Below are positions 47,304-57,000 of a DNA stretch of 64,000 nt, piece by piece. Below the pieces are notes generated by a model that did no database searches, was not told the DNA's origin, and saw only the letters and a program-made list of their open reading frames with translations. How positions within the stretch are numbered: position 1 is the stretch's first letter; every line of letters begins with the position of its first letter. The position numbers and the translations under genes are program-made. The stretch is from Winogradskyella vidalii (GTDB taxonomy: Bacteria; Bacteroidota; Bacteroidia; Flavobacteriales; Flavobacteriaceae), in assembly GCF_013403955.1 (NCBI RefSeq), contig NZ_JABFDG010000001.1, positions 248,001 to 312,000 on the forward strand. Direction: 5' to 3'.

Positions 47304-48707
47304 ATGAGCATAAATTCATTAAAATACATTGGGTTAGGTGTCGTAGTTATGACGATGCTTTCATGCAACAACACTAAAAAAGAAGTTGTAGCAGCGAAAG
47401 AAGATGCCAAAAAAGAAGATTCAAGACCAAACATCATTTTTATTTTTGCAGATGATTGGGGTTATGGCGATTTAGGAGTGTATGGAAACACGGAAGTAGT
47501 GACTCCAAACATAGATAAAATGGCAGCTGAAGGGACACGGTATACACAGTTCCATGTGACTAGTGGTGTTTGTTCTCCAAGTCGTACATCAGTTATAACA
47601 GGTCATTTTCCTGCAAGGCATCGTGTTCATGCTCATTTTGCAGGAAACGAAGTCAATGCTAAACGTGACATGCCTAATTATTTAAATGATTCCTTACCCG
47701 TTTATTTACCTCAAACCATGCAAAAAGCGGGCTATAAAACCGCACATTTTGGAAAATGGCATTTAGGAGGTGGTGGTAAACCGCATGGCGATCCTTCAGC
47801 GCCAGAACCTAAAACCTATGGTTATGATGAAGCTAGAGTTTGGAATGGAAACGGACCAACTTGGAAAGGCGATCAAAAATGGCCAACCACACGATTTATG
47901 GATACGGATACGTTATGGGTGCAAAGTTCGAGTAAGATTGCAGTTGATGAAACGATTGATTTTATCAAAGAAAATAAGGGTAAACAACCTGTGTTTGTTA
48001 ACCTCTGGTTAAAAGATCCGCACACCCCATTATGGCCTTCAGATGAGCAACGCAAAGATTTTAAAGGATTATCACCAAGTAAAGAAACCTATTATGCGGT
48101 TTTAAAAGATGCAGATTTTCATGTTGGACGTTTATTAGAGTCCATTTCAGACATGGGATTAGATGATAATACTTTAATTATATTTTCAAGCGATAATGGC
48201 CCTGCGGGTTGGGGACCTTCTAAAGAAGCTGGTTCTACAGCAGGTCTAAGAGGAAGAAAAGTTGATATTCTTCAAGGTGGCGTTGTGGTGCCTTTTATTG
48301 TAAAATGGAAAAATCATGTGGAAGAAAATAAGGTAGATTCGACAAGTGTATTGTCTACAGTAGATTTATTGCCAACTTTTGCAAACTTAGCAGAAGCAGA
48401 ATTACCAAAAGACTATAGTATTGATGGCGAGAATATAACATCAATCTTAGAGAATAAAAGTTTTGAACGCACCAAACCTTTATTCTGGGAATGGCGTTTT
48501 CCAAAGGTAAAAACAGATCACTGGGCACAAGGAGCTGTAAGAAAAGGTGATTGGAAACTCTTGTTTAATGAAGACATTAATAAAGCAGAACTCTACAATA
48601 TTTCTTTAGATCCGTTTGAGAAAAATAATCTAGTAGAAAATAATGAGCAACTCGTAAGTGAGCTTAAAAGCTTATGGATGGGTTGGAAAAAAGAGTTGCC
48701 TAAATAG
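47304..48707 (+). CDS. S1 sulfatase lipoprotein, CSPSR type
   Basis: This sulfatase of 467 residues, the shortest of the set, has a lipobox at TMLSCNN (Cys21). FADDWGYGD with DD at 50-51, Cys90 in CSPSR, GKWHLGGG, DPHTPLW, SSDNGPAG and a C-terminal EWRFPKVK segment are present. The arrangement is that of a single-domain arylsulfatase-like enzyme. It is seven bases downstream of another sulfatase and 61 bases upstream of a third, in one transcript. A GxHFPARHRVHAHF segment after the formylglycine motif distinguishes it from the neighbours, suggesting a different acceptor residue. Confidence 0.9.
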   Translation: MSINSLKYIGLGVVVMTMLSCNNTKKEVVAAKEDAKKEDSRPNIIFIFADDWGYGDLGVYGNTEVVTPNIDKMAAEGTRYTQFHVTSGVCSPSRTSVITGHFPARHRVHAHFAGNEVNAKRDMPNYLNDSLPVYLPQTMQKAGYKTAHFGKWHLGGGGKPHGDPSAPEPKTYGYDEARVWNGNGPTWKGDQKWPTTRFMDTDTLWVQSSSKIAVDETIDFIKENKGKQPVFVNLWLKDPHTPLWPSDEQRKDFKGLSPSKETYYAVLKDADFHVGRLLESISDMGLDDNTLIIFSSDNGPAGWGPSKEAGSTAGLRGRKVDILQGGVVVPFIVKWKNHVEENKVDSTSVLSTVDLLPTFANLAEAELPKDYSIDGENITSILENKSFERTKPLFWEWRFPKVKTDHWAQGAVRKGDWKLLFNEDINKAELYNISLDPFEKNNLVENNEQLVSELKSLWMGWKKELPK

Positions 48708-48768
48708 ATTAAAAACGGTTATTGTATAAACGAACAGAGATCATCTACTTTTAAAAAATAGAATTAAA

Positions 48769-50607
48769 ATGAATAGTAAAATAATTGTATTAATGGCACT
48801 TATGGGATTGGCTTTGTCATGCACATCCCAATCCCAAAAAACAGCAACAACTAAAAAAGCAAAACAACCTAATGTCATTGTAATTATTACGGACGACCAA
48901 GGTTATGGGGATTTAGGAGCTCATGGTAATACCTTAGTAAAAACGCCAACTTTAGATCAGTTTCATGACGAATCTGTACGATTAACAGATTTTCATGTGG
49001 GGCCAACCTGTGCACCTTCAAGATCAGGTTTAATGACCGGACGCTATGCGAATAGAGTTGGGGTTTGGCATACCATCGGTGGTGTGTCTATTTTAAGAGA
49101 GGATGAAGTTACTATGGCTGATGTGTTTCAAGAAAATGGATACGAAACCGCCATGTTTGGTAAATGGCATTTAGGGGATACTTATCCTTCTAGACCACAA
49201 GATAAAGGTTTTAAATACACCATTACGCATGGTGGAGGAGGCGTAGGTCAGACACCAGATTATTGGGATAATGATTATTTTGATGATACCTATTTTAAAA
49301 ATGGCGTGCCTACAAAGTTTGAGGGCTATTGTACCGATGTTTGGTTTGATGAAGCTATAAAGTATATTGAAGATAAAAAGGATGAACCGTTTTTCGCCTA
49401 TATTTCTGCAAATGCACCACATTTACCTTATAATGTTCCTGAAGAATATTATAATCAATATAAAGATTTAGACATACCTGAATTTCAAAAGATATTTTAC
49501 GGAATGATTACCAATGTAGATGACAACATTGCAAAACTTCAAAAGAAACTGGAAGACTTAAATATTGCAGAGAATACGATTGTTATTTTTATGACGGATA
49601 ACGGAACGGCTTCAGGGTATAAAACAGTAGGAGGTAAACTTTACGGTTTTAATGCAGGAATGAAGGGCACAAAAAACAGTGAATATGAAGGCGGTCACCG
49701 TGTACCGTTTTTCATTTCGTACCCTGGAAAGCAGATTGAAGGCGGTAGAGATGTTACCGATTTAACAGCACATTTAGATATTTTGCCAACTTTAGCGACC
49801 TTATGTAATTTAGAATTACCTGAAGGACAAAAAGAAATGGATGGTTCAGATATTTCTTCATTGATTTTAGGTGAAGAAGAAACCATTGGTAGAGATTATC
49901 TTATTACCGATTCTCAGCGTGTACAAAGTCCTATAAAATGGAGAAAAAGTGCTGTGATGTCAGGTAAGATGCGATTGGTTAATGGTAAAGAGTTGTATGA
50001 TATTTCTAAAGATCCAGGTCAAGAAAATGACTTAGCTGCTCAGTTTCCTGAAAAAGTAGAACAAATGCGAGGCTATTATAACGAATGGTGGAGTTCTGTT
50101 TCAACAGAATTTAACCAGTTTCCTATTATTGTTTTAGGATCAGATCAACAAAATCCTATAGAATTAACCTGTCATGATACACACGTACACGATTCTAAAA
50201 TTCCATGGAACCAGAATTATATTAGAGAAGCACAAAAGAACCCTGTTGGAGGCGAATTTACCGTAGCCTTTGAACAGTCTGGAACGTATACGATTGAATT
50301 AAGCAGATGGCCTTTTGAATCTAATTTAGCCATTAATGCGGCTGTAGAAGGCAAAGAAGGTACCATTTCTACAGAAGCAATTGCAGAAGGTAGAACGATG
50401 AACTTTAAATCTGGTGGTGTAAAAATTGGAGCTTGGGAACAAACTAAAGCTGTAGAAAAGGACGCAAAAGTAATAAGCTTTAAAGGTAATTTCTCCAAAG
50501 GAAAAACGGATATGAGTGCTTGGTTTACAACTGATGAAAATGAAGATTGGGGCGCTTTTTATATGAGAGTGACTCGAATATCTAAGGCGTTCTCTTTAAT
50601 AGATTAA
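48769..50607 (+). CDS. S1 sulfatase lipoprotein with C-terminal beta domain
   Basis: This protein has 612 residues with a lipobox at LALSCTS (Cys18). TDDQGYGD with DD at 42-43, Cys81 in CAPSR, GKWHLGD, a HGGGGVGQ loop and MTDNGTA mark the catalytic domain (about 30-450). The C-terminal domain (about 455-612), with GTYTIELSRWPFE, is a beta-sandwich of the type appended to some arylsulfatases. It shares the GGGG(I/V)GQ loop with 31238. It is the last degradative gene of the locus, followed by a regulatory-like-domain protein after 80 bases. Confidence 0.9.
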   Translation: MNSKIIVLMALMGLALSCTSQSQKTATTKKAKQPNVIVIITDDQGYGDLGAHGNTLVKTPTLDQFHDESVRLTDFHVGPTCAPSRSGLMTGRYANRVGVWHTIGGVSILREDEVTMADVFQENGYETAMFGKWHLGDTYPSRPQDKGFKYTITHGGGGVGQTPDYWDNDYFDDTYFKNGVPTKFEGYCTDVWFDEAIKYIEDKKDEPFFAYISANAPHLPYNVPEEYYNQYKDLDIPEFQKIFYGMITNVDDNIAKLQKKLEDLNIAENTIVIFMTDNGTASGYKTVGGKLYGFNAGMKGTKNSEYEGGHRVPFFISYPGKQIEGGRDVTDLTAHLDILPTLATLCNLELPEGQKEMDGSDISSLILGEEETIGRDYLITDSQRVQSPIKWRKSAVMSGKMRLVNGKELYDISKDPGQENDLAAQFPEKVEQMRGYYNEWWSSVSTEFNQFPIIVLGSDQQNPIELTCHDTHVHDSKIPWNQNYIREAQKNPVGGEFTVAFEQSGTYTIELSRWPFESNLAINAAVEGKEGTISTEAIAEGRTMNFKSGGVKIGAWEQTKAVEKDAKVISFKGNFSKGKTDMSAWFTTDENEDWGAFYMRVTRISKAFSLID

Positions 50608-50687
50608 TAAGCTTAGAGATTGAAAAAATACTTGATTTTATCCTTTTTTGATTTTTGAAAATTGATATGAATTAAGAAAAACATTAT

Positions 50688-51875
50688 ATGTATTTATTAA
50701 AAAAAACTATTTTATTGTTTATTATAACTTTATCTGTAACCACACTCTATTCGCAAGACATATTGAAAATAGAAGGTGTTGTTTTAGATGAAACTAGTCG
50801 TGGCGTTTCCTATGCTGCCATAGGTATTCCATCTAAATGGATTGGAACGTCAAGTAATGAAGATGGGGAGTTTTTATTAGAACTCTCAAAAAAAAACTTA
50901 TTAGATACTCTAGAGGTTTCAAGCATAGGTTATATAACCTCTAAAATTTTAGTTGAAGACTTTTTGGCATTAAACGAAAAAGTAATAACCTTAAAAGAAG
51001 ATATTGTATCGCTTGATGAAGTTAACATAATGAACCCATCTCATTATGTGCAGTTGGCCTTTAAAAACTTAAAAAATAATACCGTAAGCTCAACGCACGA
51101 ATTAAAGGTTTTAAATCGTTTTTTTACTGTTGAAAAAGAAAAGGCTAAATTTCTTATTGAGCATTATATAAAAGTGAAAGATAAAGGTCCAAGTAGTGGT
51201 GATGTTAATCGTATAGAAATTGTAGAAGGAAGAAAATCGGTGGATTACAGGTATTTTCCTAATGTCAAATTAAAACGCACGTATCCTATTCATCTTATGA
51301 CCCAAATGGACCCACTAAGAAATGGTATTCCTTATAAAAATTATAAATGGTCTAAAATAGGTGACACATCATACGATGGTGAAGATATTATTATCATTCA
51401 AGGCCAAAAGGATAGCAATAGACGACGTCCTTACCAAGACCCAATTTTATACATTGGGATGAATACTTATAAGGTATATAAAACGACCAACGAATCTGCT
51501 ACACTTGTGTATCTGTATAAAAAGAACAAGGACGGAAAAATGTATTTAAGCTATCATAATTACTTTACAAGACAGTATCACGAACTAAACAAAGCACAAC
51601 AGTCAATTTTAAAAACAACAGATGACAAATTTAAAATCTCTGTGAGAAATGAAGTTGTCGTTTTAGGTATAGAAACTGATAAAAAGAAAATTAAGACTAA
51701 AAGTTCTAACGTTTACCAAAAAAACATAGAAGATATTAAAGTGGAATACAACTCGATTTTTTGGAAGACCTTCAATTTTCCACCGCCAACAGAATTCTAC
51801 AAACAAAAGGTTAAAGATTTGGAATCCATTGACGGTGTTCCATTGGAAACTCAATTTAATTTGGCTAATAACTAA
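50688..51875 (+). CDS. Exported protein with N-terminal carboxypeptidase-regulatory-like domain
   Basis: This 395-residue protein has a signal peptide of about 22 residues. It begins with a beta-sandwich (about 26-110) like the CarboxypepD_reg-like domain of TonB receptors (EGVVLDETSRGVSYAAIGI, EDGEFLLEL). The rest (110-395) has no motif I recognise; it is charged, with a predicted beta-rich middle. Such proteins are common and unassigned in Flavobacteriia. It starts 80 bases after the last sulfatase and ends before a terminator, so it may be read with the locus. It may belong to the cell-envelope maintenance proteins and not to glycan degradation. Function is unknown. Confidence 0.6.
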   Translation: MYLLKKTILLFIITLSVTTLYSQDILKIEGVVLDETSRGVSYAAIGIPSKWIGTSSNEDGEFLLELSKKNLLDTLEVSSIGYITSKILVEDFLALNEKVITLKEDIVSLDEVNIMNPSHYVQLAFKNLKNNTVSSTHELKVLNRFFTVEKEKAKFLIEHYIKVKDKGPSSGDVNRIEIVEGRKSVDYRYFPNVKLKRTYPIHLMTQMDPLRNGIPYKNYKWSKIGDTSYDGEDIIIIQGQKDSNRRRPYQDPILYIGMNTYKVYKTTNESATLVYLYKKNKDGKMYLSYHNYFTRQYHELNKAQQSILKTTDDKFKISVRNEVVVLGIETDKKKIKTKSSNVYQKNIEDIKVEYNSIFWKTFNFPPPTEFYKQKVKDLESIDGVPLETQFNLANN

Positions 51876-51966
51876 TTAAAACGACCTGAATTTTGAACAT
51901 ATACTATTCCCAAAATTTTCATTTATAATATAATTTTACGCAAGGGCATTTGTCGATTATTCTATA

Positions 51967-52005
51967 TAAAAAAGCAGCAATATTTAATAAATATTGTTGC
52001 TTTTT
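51967..52005 (+). terminator. Intrinsic terminator at the end of the polysaccharide locus
   Basis: A hairpin with a stem of about 14 bp pairs AAAGCAGCAATATT (51971-51984) with AATATTGTTGCTTT (51990-52003), with one G-T pair and a short loop, followed by a T run. It lies 92 bases after the stop at 51875. Confidence 0.75.
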
Positions 52006-52031
52006 AAGTTATTTATAGGAAATAAACTAGT

Positions 52032-52141
52032 TATTCATTAGAAGCTAACATTTGTGGTGTTGCAACGGTTCTAAAGCTCATATGATTGAATCTAGGATCT
52101 ATTGAAACATCTATTTTGAGGTCAAGATTAAAAAGTTGTGT
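52032..52141 (-). pseudogene. Possible coding remnant, 36 codons
   Basis: On the minus strand a frame ending in TAA at 52032 encodes a protein-like tail that includes KIDVSIDPRFNHMSFRTVAT. It is preceded in frame by a TAA at 52142-52144 and has no start. The composition is like real protein, but 36 codons between stops can also arise by chance. I do not recognise the family. Confidence 0.25.
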
Positions 52142-52239
52142 TTAAGCAAAATAGTAACTCTTGATCATTGTCCAAAAGTCTTTTTTACAGAAATTAGAAG
52201 CTTTCTTTATCATCTTACGTATACACATCTTTTAGTAAT

Positions 52240-52262
52240 AGTCCAGGTTTGGGACTTGGACT
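52240..52262. promoter_or_regulatory. Inverted repeat upstream of the sigma factor gene
   Basis: AGTCCA (52240-52245) and TGGACT (52257-52262) form an inverted repeat with an 11-base spacer, about 90 bases before the sigma factor ATG. It could be an operator or chance; a recognisable factor is lacking. Confidence 0.25.
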
Positions 52263-52352
52263 AATTTAATAATAAGCTAACAAAACCTTAAAATCAAATT
52301 AACTAGATTAAGTTATATATAAGTTTTTTTTGTAAAAAGGTAAAGAAGCAAA

Positions 52353-52925
52353 ATGAATCCTGAACTTTCAAAATTAGAGGATATACAATTACTTCAACTT
52401 TCCTCTAAAAACAATCAACAAGCTTTTGAGGAAATTTTTAATCGATATTGGAAGCGATTATATACCTACGCTTATAAAATTTATAACAATAATCATGTGT
52501 GCGAAGATATTGTGCAAGAGGTTTTTGTAAGTCTTTGGCGTAAAAATGAAACAACGATTGTTCTTAATTTAGAAGGTTATTTATTTAAATCTGTAAAATA
52601 CAAAATAGCCAATCATATCAGAGACCTTAAGTTTTCTACAAAACAATTAGATTATATAGAATCTATACCTACAGATAGTGTTGAATATCTAGAATATGAT
52701 GAACTCGAAAAAGAAGTACTGCTTAGTATTGAAAAACTACCCATTAAGTGCAGAGAGGTTTTTAAACTGAGTAGGCTAGAGCAAAAAAGCAATACGGAAA
52801 TCGCAGAAAAACTTAATCTTTCAATCCGTACTGTAGAAACTCATATTAGCAACGCTTTAAAATCGCTACGAAAAAATGCTAAAATTTTAGAAATTGGTTT
52901 GCTTGTATCCGCTATGTTTCTTTAA
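52353..52925 (+). CDS. ECF RNA polymerase sigma factor (FecI-like)
   Basis: This is a cytoplasmic sigma-70 family factor of 190 residues, of the extracytoplasmic-function type common in Bacteroidota. Region 2 (about 22-90) has AFEEIFNRYWKRLY and DIVQEVFVSLW. Region 4 (about 125-180) has the helix-turn-helix NTEIAEKLNLSIRTVETHIS. It is followed by a FecR-like anti-sigma factor and a SusC receptor with an STN domain, the standard cell-surface-signalling trio. In such systems ligand binding to the receptor frees the sigma factor to transcribe the receptor operon. The likely targets here are the genes at 54041-60586. The inverted repeat at 52240-52262 lies upstream. Confidence 0.92.
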   Translation: MNPELSKLEDIQLLQLSSKNNQQAFEEIFNRYWKRLYTYAYKIYNNNHVCEDIVQEVFVSLWRKNETTIVLNLEGYLFKSVKYKIANHIRDLKFSTKQLDYIESIPTDSVEYLEYDELEKEVLLSIEKLPIKCREVFKLSRLEQKSNTEIAEKLNLSIRTVETHISNALKSLRKNAKILEIGLLVSAMFL

Positions 52926-53024
52926 TGTTACCCAAACACCTTTTGCATTACCAATGTGTTAAACCTAATTTTTTACTTACGTGTATATCTAGTTTTATGA
53001 GACTTGCTATAAAATACACCTACA

Positions 53025-53954
53025 TTGAAGAAAAAAGAGTTTATAAAATTAGTTGATAAATATGCTGATGGTAACAGTACTCCAAAAGAGACAGAACTTG
53101 TTGAATCTTTTTTTGATGAGCAGCAAGTAGAGAATGATATAACCAATATAATTGAACATAGGCAAACTGCTATTTTTGATACTATTCAAAAGCAATTACC
53201 TAAAGAAAAACAAACCTCTTCTTTTTCTTCTTCGATTTATTTAAAAGTAGCTGCCGTTGCTGCGGTAGTTGTAATTTGCTTTTTAAGTTTTCAATTCATT
53301 AGTCAGCCAACAACAATTTCTCATATAGCAGCCAAGGGAGAAAAGAAAGAAGTAATACTTCATGATGGATCAGTGGTAACCCTTAACGCTAATAGTTCCA
53401 TAAGTTATTCTAGTGATTTTACTACAAATAGAAACGTAAAATTAAAAGGACAAGCTTTTTTTAAAGTTAAGAGAGATACTCTTTATCCATTTACAGTAAA
53501 TACAGATCAAATAGGAGTAGAGGTTTTAGGGACTTCTTTCGATGTTAATACCAATTCTTATAGTGTGCCGACAGTAAGTGTGGTTTCAGGAGTCGTAAAA
53601 GTAAGCGATAATCAAAACAGTGCTAACAACGTAATAATTCGTAAAAACGAACAAGTTGTCTTTAATGATAACAAGCTAGTTTCTACTAAAACGGATGATG
53701 ATATTGATGTCGCTTGGACAAAGAATACGATACACCTTCAAAATAGCACGTTAAGGGAGACGAGGAATATTCTTGAGAATTGGTACAACATTAAAATTGA
53801 TTTTGAAGATAAAGAGCTCGAAGAATTGACAATTTCAGGAAAATATAAAAATGAAAAAATAGAAAATATCATTAAGAGTATAGCCTTACTCAAAGGCTTA
53901 GAAATAGATACATTAACTACTAAACATATCCTTATAAGAAAAAATAAAAACTAA
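53025..53954 (+). CDS. FecR-type anti-sigma factor
   Basis: This inner-membrane protein of 309 residues has a cytoplasmic N-terminal part (about 1-70), one membrane segment (about 73-92) and a periplasmic FecR domain (about 98-200; EKKEVILHDGSVVTLN). A C-terminal DUF4974-type domain (about 235-305) resembles an STN fold. It holds the ECF sigma factor inactive until the receptor's STN domain signals. The start is TTG at 53025; no in-frame ATG lies nearby, so either TTG is used or initiation is atypical. It is 99 bases after the sigma gene and 86 bases before the receptor. Confidence 0.9.
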   Translation: MKKKEFIKLVDKYADGNSTPKETELVESFFDEQQVENDITNIIEHRQTAIFDTIQKQLPKEKQTSSFSSSIYLKVAAVAAVVVICFLSFQFISQPTTISHIAAKGEKKEVILHDGSVVTLNANSSISYSSDFTTNRNVKLKGQAFFKVKRDTLYPFTVNTDQIGVEVLGTSFDVNTNSYSVPTVSVVSGVVKVSDNQNSANNVIIRKNEQVVFNDNKLVSTKTDDDIDVAWTKNTIHLQNSTLRETRNILENWYNIKIDFEDKELEELTISGKYKNEKIENIIKSIALLKGLEIDTLTTKHILIRKNKN

Positions 53955-54040
53955 ATGAACTTAAAAAAATAGCCCACAACTGCTGCAACAGAAATGGGCC
54001 TTCACTATTAAGACTATAAAATTAATCATAGCCAATAAAG

Positions 54041-57000
54041 ATGAATACTAAACTACAATTTTTTTTAAATTTTAACTTAAAGAAAGTCCTTTTTTTAGCG
54101 TTATTATGCGGAGCTTTTGCCGTACAAGCGACTTCTTTTAAATCCAACTCTAATAAGAGTAATATTAGCTTAAGCTTATCAGAAGTAAATATCACTAAGG
54201 TTTTTTCTACTATTGAAGAAAAGACAGATTTTACTTTTGTTTTTGATGAAAACATAACTCAAGATAAAGCGAAGTACAGTTTCCAAGTTCAAAACACAAG
54301 CATTACAGAGGTCATAACTATTTTAGAGCAAGAAACCGGGTTTCGTTATGCTTTGCTTAACAATACCATTACTGTAATTTCTAAAAGCTATCAAGAAACT
54401 AAAGTGTCTGGTAATGTTACTGATGCTCAAAACGTACCTTTACCAGGTGCGAGTATTATTAAGAAGGGCACGTCTAGCGGAACAACTTCAGATTTCGATG
54501 GAAATTTCACACTTCAATTCAATAGCTATCCTATAACTTTAGTTGTTTCTTATATGGGATTTGAAAGTAAAGAAGTTACAATAAACAAACCAGAATTTTT
54601 AAACATCAGCCTTCAGGAAAGTGACCATAAGCTAGATGAGGTTGTCATTACTGCTTTAGGTATTGAGCGCGAGGAAAAAAAATTAGGATACGCACAACAA
54701 ACGGTCTCATCTAAGGAGCTTACAGATGCTAGGCCTAATAACTGGTCCGAGTCCTTACGTGGTAAAGTACCAGGTTTAAGTATTAATGGTTTAGGAGGAC
54801 CAATAAGTTCGCAACAAATAGTTTTACGAGGTAATGCGTCTTTAGATCCTGGTAATAATGGTGCCTTAATAGTAATTGATGGAATCCCTGTTCAAAACGA
54901 ATTTCCTGGCTCTGGTGCCTCTAATGGTTATATGGGAGGAGATGCTAATAATGATACACCTGTAGATTTCGGAAATGCCATTTCTGACTTAAATCCAGAA
55001 GATATAGAAAGTGTATCAGTTTTAAAAGGTCCTGCGGCATCAGCACTTTATGGGTATCAGGCAGCCAATGGCGCAGTGATTGTGACTACCAAGTCTGGCG
55101 ATAAAAATAAAGGACTAGGGATAACGTATTCTTCTAATATGAAATTTGATAAAATAACACGCTGGCCAGATTGGCAATATGAATATGGACAAGGTAGTGG
55201 TAAAGGCAGTTATTTGAAACCAGATGTAGATGAAAATGGGAATTCAGTAGCATATAACGATCGCCTTTATTATACGTATGGCGCATCTGAAGATGGTAAT
55301 AGTACAGGAGGAAGTAGTAGTGCTTTTGGGCCAAAATTTGAAGGACAATACTTTTATCAATATAATCCAGAGTTAGAAGGGCAAGGTTTAGAAAGAACAT
55401 TGTGGCAACCTTATGAGGATAACCGAAAAGATTTCTGGCAAACCGGGAAAACCCTTACGCAAAACTTATCCATACAAGGTAGTAATGATAAAGGAAGTAT
55501 GCGTAGCTCAATTACACATACCGAAAATGATTGGATTATGCCCAACACCGGATTTGAACAATTATCATTATCGTTCAACGGGAGTCATCAAGTTTCAGAC
55601 AGAGTGCAATTAAAAGCGGTTGCCAACTATCGCCATAAGACCAGTGATAATTTACCTGGGCAAGGTTATAATAATCACTCAATCGCTTACTTCATGATTT
55701 TTCAAAACCCAAATGTAAATTTAGACTGGTACCGCCCAATTTGGAAAGAAGGCCAAGACCAATTAGATATGATTAGACCATATAGTAGTTATATAGATAA
55801 TCCTTTTGCGATGGCTTATGAAATTCAAAATAAGTTAGATCAGCATGCTGTAACAGGTAATTTAAGTGCCAACATTGAGTTAAATCCTAATTTAAACTTG
55901 ATGGTGAGAGGGGCTTTAAACATGTATAACAAAAACATGAGACAAGAAAGACCTTATGATATTAACCGCTATTCTAGAGGGTATTACCGTAAAACCAATG
56001 TATTTAAGAAAGAAACTAATCTCGATTTTCTTTTAACTTATGCTAATAATTTTGGAGACCTAGAGGTTACAGCTAATCTAGGTGGAAACCGAATGGATTA
56101 TGGTTATTTAAGACAAGACTCTTGGGCAGATGGCTTAGAAATTCCGGGGCAATACAATTTGGTAAATGGAACAGAAACCTTTACTAGTGAATTTGACGGT
56201 TTTAATAAAGTAAATTCCTTGTACAGCTTGGTAAGCTTAGGTTGGAAAGAAATGATTTTCTTAGATATAACAGGACGTAATGACTGGAACAGTATTCTTC
56301 CTGCACATAATCAGTCTTACTTTTTCCCATCAGCAAGTGCCGGTTTTATCTTAAGCGAAATGTTCGATATGGCTAAACCCATAAGTTTTATGAAACTTAG
56401 AGCTTCACTAGCTCAGGTAGGTGGAGCAGGAAAGTATGGTAACCGATATCGCACAAGAAAATATTATGGAAGAACTGATTTTTCTGGTTCAGCAGTCGCT
56501 CCAACTTCGTTATACAATACTGATTTTAAACCAGAAATTACAACGAGTAAAGAGTTTGGTGTTGATGTGAGATTATTTAAAAGTCGCTTAAGACTAGATG
56601 CAACAGTATATGAAAACAACACTAAGAATCAAATTTTTTCTACACCATTACCTCAATCATCAGGTTATAGTAGCGTTCTAATTAATGCAGGAGAGGTAAG
56701 AAATAGAGGAGTAGAACTGTTGTTAAATGTAAAACCCATACAAGGAAATAATTTCAAGTGGAACACCACATTAACTTGGGCTAAAAATGAAGGTAAAGTG
56801 ATGTCTCTTCACGAAAATGCAGAAGAAGGAACACTAGAGATGTTGAGTTCTTCGGGAGCTCGCTTAGTGGCAGAAGAAGGCGGTTTACCAGCAGCTTTAT
56901 ACGGGCGTGCTTATTTAAGAAGCCCAAGTGGCGAAGTGCTTTATGACAATAATGGAATACCTCAAATGACTGATGAAATCGTTAAGATAGGAGATACACA

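Larger units (their letters stand above)
51876..52352. other. Non-coding gap between the fucan locus and the sigma factor module
   Basis: This gap of 477 bases separates the polysaccharide locus from the sigma-factor operon. It contains a strong terminator (51967-52005), a short minus-strand coding remnant (52032-52141) and an inverted repeat (52240-52262). No intact gene is visible. Confidence 0.6.

Noticed and set aside
53972..53999. Short GCCCA/TGGGC hairpin between the FecR and SusC genes
   Set aside because: It has only a 5-bp stem with a long loop and no T run, too weak to call an attenuator or terminator.
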